This document shows positions 22,284 through 35,319 of a DNA stretch of 64,000 bases, piece by piece. Numbering within the stretch: the stretch's first letter is position 1; the number at the start of each line of letters is the position of its first letter. Under the pieces are notes generated by a model that was not told the DNA's origin, made no database searches, and was given only the letters and a program-made list of their open reading frames with translations. Position numbers and translations under genes: made by a program. The DNA comes from Cyclina sinensis (lineage: Eukaryota; Mollusca; Bivalvia; Venerida; Veneridae), in NCBI GenBank assembly GCA_012932295.1, contig JAAONU010000003.1, positions 33,670,833-33,734,832 on the forward strand. The letters are read 5' to 3'.

Positions 22284-23800
22284 ATGCCCCCAAAGGGAGG
22301 CATATAGTTTTTGAACTGTCAATCCATCAGTCCGTCCGTCAGTCAGTCTGCACTACCGAAAATAAATAGGGGGCCATCAAACAAAAGAAAACAATAGAGT
22401 TCATTCCGTAACAGAAGAATAAGGGGCCAGTGGCAAAAGACAAATAATAAAAGAAAAGGCCCCCTATCCAGTTTCGGCCAGAAGTCCGTCAGTCCGTCCG
22501 TCAAGAACTTTAACATTGGCCATAGCTTCCTTATAAGTAAGTGGATTTACTTCATTCTTGGACACAACACCCCATGGGACAAGACCTTCCCACTGACCTA
22601 TAATTATTTGACCTTGACCCCTGAATGGTCTTCACCTTGAAGATCCAATTGTCCAAAAACTTAAACATTGGTCATAATTTCCTTATTAGTAAGTGGATTT
22701 ACTTCATACTTGGACAAAACACTCCTTTGGACAAGACCTTCCCACTGACCTTTATCTATTTGACATTGACCCCTGAATATCCAGTTGTCCAAAAACTTAC
22801 ATTTGGCCATAAGTTCCAAATTAGTAAGCGGATATACTTCATACTTGGACACAACATCCCTTTGGACAAGGCCTTCCCACTTACATATATTTATACATTT
22901 GGCAATAAGTTCCATATAAGTAAGTGGATTTACTTCATACTAGGAAACAACACACCTTTGGACAAGACCTTCCCACTGACCTATATTTATTTGGCCCTGA
23001 CCCCTGAATGACCTTCACCTTGAAGATCCAGTTGTCCTAAAACTTTAACATTGGCCATAACTTCCTTTTTAGTAAGTGGATTTACTTCATACTTGGACAT
23101 AACCTTTTGGACAAGACCTTTCCACTGACCTAATGTCTATTTGACCTTGACTCCTGAATATCCCATTGTCCAAAAACTTACATTTGGCCATAAGTTCCAA
23201 ATTAGTAAGCGGATATACTTCATACTTGGACACAACACCCCTTTGGACAAGGCCTTCCCACTCACCTATATTTATTTTACCCTGACCCAAGAATGACCTT
23301 CACCTTGAAGATCCAATTGTCCAAAAACTTTAACATTGGCCATAACTTCCTTTTTAGTAAGTGGATTTACTTCATACTTGGACATAACACCCCTTTGGAC
23401 AAGACCTTCCCACTGACCTAATGTCTATTTGACCTTGACTCCTGAATATCCAGTTGTCCAAAAACTTACATTTGGCCATAAGTTCCATATTAGTAAGCGG
23501 ATATACTTCATACTTGGACACAACACCCCTTTGGACAAGGCCTTCCCACTTACCTATATTTATTTTACCCTGACCCCAGAATGACCTTCACTTTGAAGAT
23601 CCAATTGTCAAAAAACCTAAACATTAGCCATAACTTCCTTATTAGTAAGTGGATTTACTCATACTTGGACACAACACCCCTTTGGACAAGACCTTCCCAT
23701 TGACCTATATTTATATGACCTTGACCCCTAATGACTGGTCCTCAGCTCAAAGGTACTGCTTTCGGGGGCATTGTCATCCTACAGTGACAGTTCTTGTTAT
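22284..23800 (+). repeat. Repeat family B array with ~284-bp dimeric order
   Basis: About ten units alternate between two types: one with 'gaccttcaccttgaagatcc' and one with 'ctgaatatccagttgtccaa' plus 'cttacatttggccataagtt'. Pairs recur about every 284 bp (for example 23049 and 23333). Ends are 'tatgcccccaaagggaggca' (left) and 'ggcattgtcatcctacagtg' followed by 'acagttcttgtt' (right). Confidence 0.85.
22349..22481. mobile_element. Small inverted-repeat insertion inside the family B array
   Basis: A ~130-bp segment beginning 'taccgaaaataaataggggg' and ending with the approximate inverse 'ccccctatccagtttcggcc' interrupts the 'gtccgtcagtc' stretch. This suggests a short hairpin-type insertion. 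Target duplication cannot be resolved in the repetitive site. Confidence 0.45.
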
Positions 23801-23999
23801 TTTTGAAAAAAAAATTCTGAAGCTAAACTCAGTTACTAAGAACAATTAGAAAAGTGCAAAGTACAAGACCCATAACTCTGCCTGGCTTAGATGTTAAATT
23901 GATTCCCATTGTTTCTTTTTCATTTTATGGGACATTTTTCAAATTTCTGTAGAAGGACCAGATACATTGAAAATGCTAAGATATAATGAATAGACTAAT

Positions 24000-26900
24000 A
24001 TAAACACTGTTAAACAATTCATTTTTTGTCTGTGTTCACGTTTTTAGATTGTATGTAACTTCTTTTTAATGTTTAGATATGGAAGGATAAAAAATTGCCA
24101 GAGAGATAAGTTAAAAGACATACAAATTATGGTTTATCATTTACTCGAAACAAGGAACTATTTCTTTACACCTTAATTAAGTTTTAAAAAGATGAAACAA
24201 AATGTAAATCCCCTTAATTTTCCCAATTAAAGCAGGTGAAAAGTCAAACAGGAAACTGTAGACACTTAGAGGCATTTATCTTTCTGATAAAAATATAGGA
24301 CAAAACCTCAAAAAGTCAACACTGCTGTCCAAAGAGCAGGAAATAAACAGAGACCTTGGTGCACCAATGTTCTGGATTAATTTATATATAGTTACAGTGG
24401 TTTGCACTTAAACTTAAGATTTAAACACTCACTTGATAAGAAATGCAATTTTTTATAAAAATAAAATTGTATTCCTTCATTTTATTAAATTCATCACTTT
24501 GTTTCAAAGTCCTTAGAGTTCTTATTAAATAAGAAAAATAAAATAAAGATATACCTGTGAAATACAGATGTCTTATGAGAATAACATCTTTTACAAAAAA
24601 TAATGTGCTCATTTCAGCAAATGTATTTCATAGAAATTGAGTTATCTCGACTGTTGAGAAGTTTTGTTTGTAAGTAGGTTCAATAGTAAAAAAATATGCC
24701 CTTTGACAAGGAAAAGGTCTTTCTCTCTAAAAAGTGCATGCTGAGCAGAGGTAGCCTTTAAAGAGAGGTCATGTTGAACCACAGTTTTATTTCATCAATG
24801 TCTTGTTTCTCAAGGAAGTTGAAAAGTGATATTTCTTTCTGCAAGCAATATCAGAAAAAAACTTTTAATAATCATTCTTGACTAAAAAAAGTTACTGTTC
24901 GGGTTCAGTAATATTTGATATTATTTGAAAGAAGTTTCCTGTTTCAAATAGAAAATTTTTCTTATTTTCATGATTTGTTTCATATTTAGGGTTAGTAGTT
25001 TGTTATTAAATGACAATAGTAAAATAGATTTAAGGAGAAATCCTAAACATTTTATATATACAGTTGTCTTATGGTGAATTGCTTTTATGATGTATTGCTT
25101 GCCTTTTATATAGAATACTAACAGATTAATGAAACAAATATTTCATCCAGTACTAAAATGTACCTTTCATCTCCACAATTTTAAATATTTGAATTACACT
25201 GGTGACAAAATTACTGAAGTGAATCATTGAAATAAAGCAGCCTACATTAATGTTTTCCATATATGGTGATACATGTATTTTATACAATGATAGATAAGAG
25301 GCATTTGTCGCGTGCCTCTCGTTTCAGCTGGCTGATCGCACCAGGTGATGATTCCCATTATAAACAGAAGCCGTAGAGAAGCTTTAACCTTATAATGTAT
25401 TTGCAAGTAAATATACCATCTAATTACATTGATATACTTGGCTGATTTCATTTTACAGTGACGCGTGCCCTGGCTTTGTGTGCAGAAATAGTGTATGTGG
25501 GGTTATTAAATCACAAACAAAGAACTCTTCAAAGGGGTTATGGGGCGGTGTCACCAATAAGAAACTTTAGTATTGATTTAATAGTTACTGTAGCTTAGCG
25601 ACTTTAAGAAATTGTGCTTTTGACCCACGATCTGTCGGAAGCTCGTAGATTTCGTTTCTTTGTTTGGGAGACGACACAGGCTTAATTTTCATAGATTGAT
25701 TGCTATAATTGATGCTTAGATTTGATGATTGTCCTTAGTTTGTTGTTATGGTAATGGGAAATATAAATGTGAAATAAAGACAAAATGTTCATGGGTATTG
25801 AAGTTAAGGGTTGACATCTAGTGAATAAAACTATTCATGTTCTCTACTGCCTTTGTCTGAACTAATTTAAGAAAAGTTGTCTTTGTCAGAAAAGGTCTTG
25901 TATAAATTACAAAATTGTAAAGCCGATTTTCATAATTTTAAGTTCTTTCTTTTATTTGTATGATGATAGTTTTGAAATAGTTTACAACATTTTTCAGGTC
26001 CTCCATGCTAGTCCACCGAATATAGATGTTGGGCTCACATGTAGCAGTCCATCAGTCTACAAATTTGATCTGGTATGGTCATGTCTTTATGTCCTGGGCA
26101 GGGCTGAATAAATTAATGGGATTAATTGTTCTTAGCTCAGGGATCACAATTTTAAAACAAAGCAAGGATGCTTAACAGGTCAAAAATATTCAGTCAAAGA
26201 ATTTGCAGAATTAACATCTACTTTCATGCATAAAAATTGACTTTAAGTGGCAAACATGTTTTAATCTGTATTTGCTGACAAAGAGACTATGGTTGTGTCA
26301 CTGTAAGATATACCCTATATATTGCCTTCTTTATCACACTTCCTGAAGTGCATAGCACTGTACAGCTTCTCTTGTATTTTATCTCTGAATGTTCAGCTCC
26401 CAGATATTGTCTCTGCAGCCCCCCCATTTCTCCCCTCTTATCAGTAAAAATCGATTATAAAATTTACCAGCAGATAAATAGATGCAGAATAAATCTCTCC
26501 ATAGATGCAGTCCACCATCTGTCTGTCACTAATTTACATATTGTTGCCATGGTAACTATCAGCTTTAATATTTACCCAGGGTAGTTTACTGAAACTTAAG
26601 CTTGTCTTGCTGAAAATGTTCAATTTTCTTATCGGCTTGAAGCAAGGCGTTTGAATTCATATAGAAGCTGAATTCAATAAGGAATAACAAACATAAATAT
26701 CTAGGGAACAGAGCACGTTTTTTGTGATACTTAAAATTCTATGATCAGATTTTTATATTTACAAGATGTCACAATTACAGTCAGAACATGTCAAATCAGC
26801 CGTTATCAGAAAACATTTTTCAGGCCGTAAGGAAATATATTACATTCTAAAGATTTCAGTATAATAGATGGAAATTTTATTTACATTTATTTAAATGCTT

Positions 26901-28070
26901 TTCAGAAGGGAATGTGCCTGGAATCTCCTCTTGTTGGTCCAGTTTTTTGTAATGCAGCTTTATGAAGCTTGCAATTATTTCCAGGCATGAAAGGATAGAG
27001 TCTCAAGTTACTCATATTTCTGGTGTTTTTCATCTGGGATGTCATGTAACAAAAAATGCAGACTTTGACAATTTCTTAATGAAAACTGACATGACTTGCC
27101 ACATTGTTTCTCTGAGTTCTTTCCCCTTGTTGCAATGCAGATTTTTCAAACGATTTAAAGAAACATGTTTTTAAGTTAGTGTAAAGCTAGGTTAACTTGG
27201 TTTAATGGTTTGCAAGATAAACAGAGTACCTTCTGCCTGTTTTCTGGGTATTTACCTATACAGACTGTTTATCTGTATTGCACACTTTCTGCCTATTTTA
27301 GCACTAGGGATTTATCTAAGTTAAGAGTAGTCTGTGTTTCCCTGGTGTTTATGAAAAAAAAGGAAGGTGTAAGCTAAAAGAGAATATAATGTCTAGGAGC
27401 CTAGAAAGACTTAAACTTTTTATCTCTTGGGTGCATGCTAACACTCTACACCTGTACTTCCTTCCTGATAAAGGATCCATAAAAGTAAAGTTACTTTTAG
27501 TGTTAAAGTAGCACATTCAAACTTTTGGTGAAAAAAAAAGAAGATTCCTTCTCAAAGACAACAAACCAACTAAAGTTTTTCTAAGAATTTTGAGAAAATC
27601 TGACCAAAATATAATCGAACTTTGGTTTTTATGGCACTGCAACACTCTAAGCCTATAATGTTAATGTCTGTACTATTTGTCAATGCTATAGGCTAGTATT
27701 GTTTTAAAAATTCAGCGATACGTTGTAAGAATCTCTACTGGAAAGAGATTTTGCTGATCATTAATTCCTATTTATAAGAATTTAAACTATTTTATTGTGT
27801 AAGAGACAACAGCGATGGACTACAAATGTTTGTTGGTAGTGCATCAAGAAATACCACTGGCTGAAGTGTTCCAAGGGCCCAAGATAATTTTTCAGGTGAT
27901 AAGTATGTAATATGGTTGTAAGATTTTTTTTTCAGTACAAACAGAGTGAAATATTACAATGTTTCCTGTTTTATTTTACAACACCTATTTCAATAACATG
28001 TTCCACAGACTAATTATCGTAACCTAACTTGTACGTGAAAATCTTTAAAGGCAGATTAGTGTTCCTGTTT
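24000..28070. other. Unique sequence
   Basis: No repeat is recognised. A stretch at about 25450-25690 is richer in G+C than its surroundings and contains no open frame worth calling. An acceptor-like site at 25997 followed by 25 open codons was considered and set aside. Confidence 0.45.
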
Positions 28071-28075
28071 CGATG

Positions 28076-28325
28076 TACAGGTCTTGTAATCCAGCATTCA
28101 TATGTTTGATCCCCTGCCCCTACACTAACACAACTAATTGTCTTTTGGATGAGGGATCTGATCAAAGTCACAAATATACACACTGTGCATGTAAAAGAAC
28201 CAGGAATGTCTCTGGAATAAATGCATTTTGTATCTTGCACTATCTCTCACAACTTAAAATAACCAAACTCTTCAGGGGGCACGGTCCTATGGGGAATCAG
28301 TTGAATGATAAATAGAAATAGATAG
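28076..28325 (+). mobile_element. tRNA-headed SINE copy C (decayed, head mostly lost)
   Basis: This copy matches 45300-45551: 'tttgatcccctgcccctaca', 'aattgtcttttggatgag', 'catgtaaaagaaccaggaat', 'tgtatcttgcac', 'ctcttcagggggcac' and the 'gataaatagaaatagatag' tail. Confidence 0.75.
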
Positions 28326-28329
28326 AGAA

Positions 28330-31300
28330 TACTCAAGTGGTAGGAGTTGTTGCCTTGAATATAAGAATCTATTGTGCTTATCATTTAAAGCTTTTTTCTT
28401 TGTTTTTTCTTCTTTCAATGGGCATCTTAGGGTTATTCACCAAAAGATAAGATACTTAAAATACCAAATGTAAGTCTGTATGTCTACCAGACTGGTTCCA
28501 GGATGCAAAATTTTCTCCTAACAGATGAACATTTAAGTTGAGTCATTTCTCAATTTGAAGTGGTAATTTCATGTTTTCATGTTCTTATAAAATGAAATTA
28601 ATTTGATTGATAGTATCGAAACAAATCATATATCTAAGAAAACTGAAGACCTAAATTATAAGTTGTAAATGTACATAAAGCATTCAACTTAAAATGTTCA
28701 ATCATATAAAAGAAAAATCACAACATCCTATTTATAAATCAAATCAAGTCTTTCACATGTTTCTGTGAACAAATCCAAAATGAAAAGCTTTTCATCAAAT
28801 GATTTTATAAATGGTTTTAATTTTGCCTATTACCACAATGTAACATTACTATGCCTGAATGCAGAATGCTTGTCATTATTCAAATGGTAATTATGTAGCC
28901 ATTTGTTATATTGAGAAAATGGTGATTAATAGCAAAAACTGAAAAGACAAAACATTCGGTATAGGGACAGATGGTTATAAATAGCATGAATGTAGCAAAA
29001 AGGGGACTGGCTGTAAGCATACATAGTTGTAACACAACAAAAGACAGAGTTATACCATCTGCGAAACTTTGACATTTCTGCCTGTCAAAATAATTGCTGT
29101 CGCGGAGCATCCAATTCGTTGTGAAATCACACAGCAGACATATTTGGACATATCTTCTTCATTTGACGACACCCCATAGAGAAAATAAGTGATGCTACAG
29201 CATCATTTCTTGATCTTTTGATCGCCAACTGGACAGTTCTAATTGGTCAAGAAATGCAGTATTGATATTTATATCAAAATAATGGACGTCTAGGAATGAC
29301 CCGGTCAAATAAGCTTTTAGTGCGCAGTGACCTTACATTAAAAATGTCTGACCTAAAATGGTCATTTGTTATGCATGGATTTGAATCATGCAATTTACGG
29401 CTCAGCTTTGCAGGACTGCATAACAATAGTTTATAGAAATTTGTAGTACGAAACTAGAATATAAATGGACAGTTTTGACATTAAAGTTTTTACTTAAATT
29501 GAAATTCCATCTTTGAAAGACGTTTATGAGGCAGAGATGCTCAGTTTCTGGAAAATGCTTTGAGTTTTTTCTACTTCAGCTCTTGTGATTTTGTTTTATG
29601 TAAAATCTATTACTATCTTAGAAAATGCCTGCTGTATTTTACTGCATGTATTTCATTTCTTTTCTCTTTTTTTTCTTCTTTTTTTTTCACTTTCATGACG
29701 ACTCGGTATTACTCAGTTTTTCAACAACAAAAAATTGCCAAGGAAAGTTTCAGTATCAAAAAAACATTTAAGTTATTTCTGAAAGTTTTCAGATTATTGG
29801 TGGTGTTGTACAACCAGTTAACAATAAGTATCAAGGTAAATTATAGGCTTTGCTGTTATTGTCTTAGGTAATTTCAGGTGTAGACTTAGGTAATTTCAGG
29901 CACAGACTTAGGTTTTTCAGGTACAGACTTAGGTAATTTCAGGCTTAGATTTAAACTTAGGTTATTGAAGTATTTTTTAATAGCATCCTAAGAATCTGAA
30001 TGTAAGCAATTTCAGCTAGTGATATGTATTTTTAGCCAGTCATTGAGTATTTGTTAAAAATTTTGCAGTGATTTTGAATGTAGATAATTTCAGGGAATCA
30101 GTATGATTGTGAGTATAGGTAATTGAAGCCTGTCAAAAGTATTTGTGAGTAACTTGTAATAATTATGAATGTTTTGTACAAAAAAATTAGATTAGTTGGC
30201 TATTGATCAAAGGCAAGATGAATTTAGTATTGATACACCTATACTCTAAGTAACTTTCACATATATTACAATGGTAAACCAGGTGAAAGTTCAATGATTT
30301 TAAATCACAGAAAATGAAGAGTTAATCACATTTCATAATGTTGGACCATAGAATACAGATTTATCTGTTATGAAGATATTTAATGCTTGTGATGGTTTTA
30401 TTCTTTTTTCAGAAATCTGGCATTGTTTCTATAATTTGAAGAGTTGATGACTTCCAGTGAGTGACCTTACAAGACCTGATTTTATTAAATTGATTTGTCA
30501 GGAATGTCATTGGAAATTTGATACCTGGCACACCTTTCATATTCCTCCAGTTAACTAATTGCCAATAGTTTGAGGTTGCTTAACCCAGAACCTCATCCAT
30601 GATAGGACTTGAGATAAACTCTGGGCAAAATAAAATGCCGATTTTTACTTCAAAAATACATTCCAAAAATAGTTATTATTACATTTATCAGGAGTAAACT
30701 AGCTTCAATCCAAATGTGTCACAAAACGATTGTCTTAATGATACAAGTACTTAAGTGTGAGAAATTTTGTCTTGTTTACCATTGTATAATAGTATTTTTC
30801 AGTAGTTCATAGGTTAAGGCCATTTAATTTCAAGCAGTTTTCGATCAAGTTCCAGTTATCAGAGCTATGTATGTACAATTCTAAAAGAAAAGTTTTTTAC
30901 ACTAGTTTTTTTGTTTCACTTTAGTAATTATAATATAACACTGTTTTTTCTGTGATAAACAGTGGCTTTGTGAGATTTTCGACATTTTGTATTGAATGTT
31001 TTGCAATAGATTACTGGAAGTGACGGCTGTCAGAAAATAAATTGTGCAAGACAATCAAGAAAATGTAGGAATTCCAACATTGTTGCATGTAAATTATCTG
31101 GGAGACCATGCAGTATTGTAAAACCGTTCAGCTCTTGCTTTAATTTCACTTCTAAATGTCTTTGTGGCATTTTATAATGGGCAAAAATAGTTCTGACTGG
31201 ATTGCCATATTATTACACCTAATTCAGCTATGTTTATTCCAGTCAGATTCTTAGCAATCAAAAACTATTGTATCAGCTAAGCCATAGATAGAGCAAACTT

Positions 31301-32280
31301 AAATTAATATACCATATAAATCATGGTATTGATCTACGAGCTTTAAGTAGCTCTGGCCGGTTCCTTATCAATGATCAATCGTCATATTTTCTGCGGACTT
31401 GAGATTACTAAGTAAATATAAACTCTGTAACATTGTCCGCTGGTTGGGTTCAGTTTTCATAATTACCTCCATGAATATCTCTGGAATCTAATAAAAGGGA
31501 AACAGAGCCTATATGGCTTCCTATGCAGAAATTATGAAACACTCTAATTTTTGAGTCACCGATATATTTCGCTTTTTTGTCTTTTGATCTACAATAGTTG
31601 TAGAAGCCTATGATTATTTTCTATGGTATCCGTGGCTTTGATAAATGAAAATACGGAAGCTAAAGTCCTGTTGAAAACGTGATTATGCTATGTACTCAGT
31701 TCTCAAGACAGGATATTGGTTTTGTTGAGTACGTTCCAAAGAATATTTTTATGTCTTAAAAGTAAATAAAAGTATGTGGGCCCATATGAGAGAGATTGTT
31801 TGGTCATGATTACCATTATATTTGAGTTTCTGTTCATACAATATGGGGAAGGTTAAACAGAATGCTGATTAAGATAAAAGTCTACATCTTTGCTGAGAAA
31901 CCGGAATGTTCTGTAAACATAAAAGGATATTCAATAACATTAGTCATTTTAAAGAGGAAACAGGGAAATTCACGAGAAACCCATGAAATATGTAACACTT
32001 GTCATTTACTTGCTGTTAACATCTATTATCACTGTATTTAACATAGAACAGACAAAGTACACATATTTCTTTGATAAATTGCAAATACTCAAAACACTGT
32101 GTCAGTTCAGTATTGAATGATTTGTTCATGGTGTAATATCATTCTCTTTGTTTATTTGTGCCAGTATCCAGTGAAGATATGAAAAAACAAATACGCAACT
32201 ACAGGTTCAATCCTACTCTGGTTGTTTAAAGTTTAGTTTAGTTTGGATATTACTTGAAAATATTATATTTTTTCTTTTCA
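28330..32280. other. Unique AT-rich sequence
   Basis: No gene is recognised. It includes a short tandem run at 29868-29950 and long T-runs near 29660-29700. Confidence 0.5.
29868..29950. repeat. Short tandem repeat, ~22-bp unit
   Basis: Four imperfect copies of 'ttaggtaatttcaggcacag' lie in a row, with related 'ggtaattgaag'/'gataatttcagg' pieces for another 200 bp. Confidence 0.7.
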
Positions 32281-32282
32281 GT

Positions 32283-32432
32283 TTAATTCCAAGATTGCTC
32301 TCAGCAACGACTACATGCTGAAATAATTCCAAGATTGGTCTCAGCAATGACTACATGATTCCAAGATTGCTCTCAGCAATGACTACATGATTCCAAGATT
32401 GCTCTCAGCAACGACTACATGATTCCAAGATT
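32283..32432. repeat. 32-bp tandem repeat
   Basis: Four full units plus a partial one contain 'attccaagattgctctcagc' followed by 'aa(c/t)gactacatg'. The first is followed by an extra 'ctgaaata'. Confidence 0.85.
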
Positions 32433-32439
32433 GCTTTCC

Positions 32440-33820
32440 ACTATTACAGCATTAATTGCTTGAAAGAGGCAGAGATGATTTAAAAAAAAAGAAAAGAAAG
32501 AAAAAAAAATCAGCAAATCTGACTACTGCAAAGTGTAATCTATAGTTATATCTTTGTAGTATGATATAATTGCTTAAGCAGTTTTAACTGTGAGGGAGAT
32601 ATTATTACTAATTACTATTACTGTTAAAAGGCCTGATGCATTTTAAGTGGTAGGATTTTTTTTTCTTCATAATTTGCAAAGTTATAGTCACATGAGAATC
32701 GTAAACCATGGTTCATGAAAATTCATTGCCAGCTTTTTTTTTTTCATTCCAAGTTTAAAGTCTTACAATGTTTTCACGTTCATTTTCCCTTTAAGGAGAC
32801 ACAGTTATAAAAGTTACAACTGGCACTATGGGACATTTGACAGATTAATTAAATCTTTGTATGACATACATGTACAATTTGTAGAAATTTCGTTTCCTGC
32901 TGCAGTTTTGATAAAATTCCCACTTCCTTATATAGAGCAAAAAAAGTTAAAAGAAAATAAATACTAAATAGAACATACTGGATAAAGACAAAACTTCATT
33001 AATTCAGGTAAACAGATGAAATGTAAACTTGTGACAAATTTTGTAAATTTTGTGTAGATAAAGCAGTTAGATCTCAAGTTAAGTAAGAAGATGTTATTCA
33101 GTATCACTGAAGGTCAGATTTTAAGAAAAGGTTCCATTTTCTATTTCCTGTTGTATGAAAAACTTAGCATATATTAATGAAACTTAGCATATATTAATGT
33201 GGTTTTCATTTTCGTGTTTTTTGTTTGTTTTTTTATTTTTTAAATTTTTTTTGCTGTTTCTGTTCTGAAGTCTGCTTTACTTTTTCTTTGGGCTTAAAAA
33301 CTAAAAATGATATTTAAACATAGAAATTAGAATTGATGGCATCATTCATTAATAGAGTATAGTACAAACACTAGTGTATCCAAGATGAATAAAATTAATG
33401 TGCTTGTTATTATAATAGGCTATGTGTTCAAAAAATGATAGAATAGCATCATCTTTAATGGAATGATGAAATATCATATGTTCTGTCAAATGATTCTGAA
33501 AGTGTTGCATTATTCTAACATTATAATATCAGTCTTCATGAGTGATAGTACAAATAAATTACTTGTGCATTTCAGAAATGATCAAGGGCATTGTTAAGTG
33601 GTGGTGGTGTCCAAAAGTGGATTGGGTAATGGAAATCAGGTTTGTTTAAAAATTTAACTTCTATATAAGTTCAGCTGTCTTGAGTGATACATGTTCTGTT
33701 AAAGAAATGTGTTTTAGATAGAAATAGGGTGGGGCATTAGGTGCAGATAAAGGAGGGAATACATGTAGTCTAAATAACCACCAAAATACATGTATGATCA
33801 GATTTGCTTGGAAGTATAGC
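32440..33820. other. Unique AT-rich sequence
   Basis: No gene is seen. It holds a 24-bp direct duplication 'gaaacttagcatatattaat' near 33158-33200 and long T-runs near 33225-33250. Confidence 0.5.
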
Positions 33821-33824
33821 AGAG

Positions 33825-34060
33825 CAGTTGTCCTTGGGTTGCAGGTTTAAGCCCCTGCTCCTTCACAAACTGCTAATTGTTTCAGATTAGACATTAAACT
33901 GAGGTTCCATGTACTGTTGTTCTACTCTGAGCATGTGAAAGAATCATGTTTCTCTGAAGCGGGATGCTTATTAAATCTTGCACTATTCCCCATATCCTTA
34001 ATAACTAAACTTTTAGGCAGTGTTGATCATGTAGTCATTCAGTGACAATTAATGATCTCA
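33825..34060 (+). mobile_element. tRNA-headed SINE copy D (decayed)
   Basis: This copy matches the family through 'ggtttaagcccctgctcctt', 'aaactgaggttccatgta', 'ctgagcatgtgaaagaatca' and 'atcttgcactattcccca'. The 3' part is diverged. It directly precedes the 56-bp satellite. Confidence 0.65.
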
Positions 34061-34084
34061 GACAGGTAGACAAAGCATACAGCC

Positions 34085-35308
34085 AAGTATGAGTGACATG
34101 AGTAAAGAATTTCATTTGTCAGACATAGAGCTATACAGCTAAGCATAAGTGACAGGAGTAAAGAACTTCGTTTGTCAGACATAGAGCTATACAGCTAAGC
34201 ATATGTGACATGAGTAAAGAACTTTGTTTGTCAGACATAGAGCTATACAGCTAAGCATATGTGACATGGGTAAAGAAATTCATTTGTCAGACATAGAGCT
34301 ATACAGCTAAGCATATGTGACATGAGTAAAGAACTTTGTTTGGCAGACATAGAGCTATACAGCTAAGCAGAAGTAACATGAGCAAAGAACTTCATTTGTC
34401 AGACATAAAGCTATACAGCTAAGCATATGTGACATGAGTAAAGAACTTTGTTTGGCAGACATAGAGCTATACAGCTAAGCATAAGTGACAGGAGTAAAGA
34501 ACTTCGTTTGTCAGACATAGAGCTATACAGCTAAGCATATGTGACATGGGTAAAGAACTTTGTTTGGCAGACATAGAGCTATACAGCTAAGCAGAAGTAA
34601 CATGAGCAAAGAACTTCATTTGTCAGACATAAAGCTATACAGCTAAGCATATGTGACATGAGTAAAGAACTTTGTTTGGCAGACATAGAGCTATACAGCT
34701 AAGCATAAGTGACAGGAGTAAAGAACTTCGTTTGTCAGACATAGAGCTATACAGCTAAGCATAAGTGACATGAGTAAAGAACTTTGTTTGGCAGACATAG
34801 AGCTATACAGCTAAGCATAAGTGACAGGAGTAAAGAACTTCGTTTGTCAGACATAGAGCTATACAGCTAAGCATATGTGACATGAGTAAAGAACTTCGTT
34901 TGTCAGACATAGAGCTATACAGCTAAGCATATGTGACATGGGTAAAGAACTTCATTTGTCAGACATAGAGCTATACAGCTAAGTATATGTGACATGAGTA
35001 AAGAACTTTGTTTGGCAGACATAGAGCTATACAGCTAAGCAGAAGTAACATGAGCAAAGAACTTCATTTGTCAGACATAAAGCTATACAGCTAAGCATAT
35101 GTGACATGAGTAAAGAACTTTGTTTGGCAGACATAGAGCTATACAGCTAAGTATATGTGACATGAGTAAAGAACTTTGTTTGGCAGACATAGAGCTATAC
35201 AGCTAAGCATAAGTAACATGAGCAAAGAACTTCATTTTTCAGACATAGAGCTATACAGCTAAGCATAAGTGACATGAGTAAAGAACTTCATTTGTCAGAC
35301 ATAGAGCT
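34085..35308 (+). repeat. 56-bp satellite with four-unit higher-order pattern
   Basis: About 22 units of 56 bp carry 'cagacatagagctatacagc' and 'tgagtaaagaac'. Diagnostic variants (tttggcag; gacaggag..cgtttg; agaagtaacatgagc..acataaag) define unit types. The order C-D-C-B occurs in two successive blocks and a related C-D-C-C block follows, so 224-bp blocks were copied as units. Decayed 'agctaagcat' pieces continue to about 36340. Confidence 0.9.
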
Positions 35309-35319
35309 ATGCATGTACA

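Noticed and set aside
22625..23011. A 128-codon plus-strand frame and overlapping minus-strand frames in the family B array
   Set aside because: The unit happens to be open in several frames; the same peptides appear in every array copy in both orientations, with no start, domain or splice context.
25998..26072. Exon candidate: acceptor at 25997, 25 open codons (VLHASPPNIDVGL...), donor GTATGG
   Set aside because: The donor is poor and the phase does not fit the neighbouring tentative exons.
29560..29871. A 103-codon plus-strand frame rich in Phe, Ser and Tyr
   Set aside because: It runs through T-rich low-complexity DNA, which produces the apparent hydrophobic protein.
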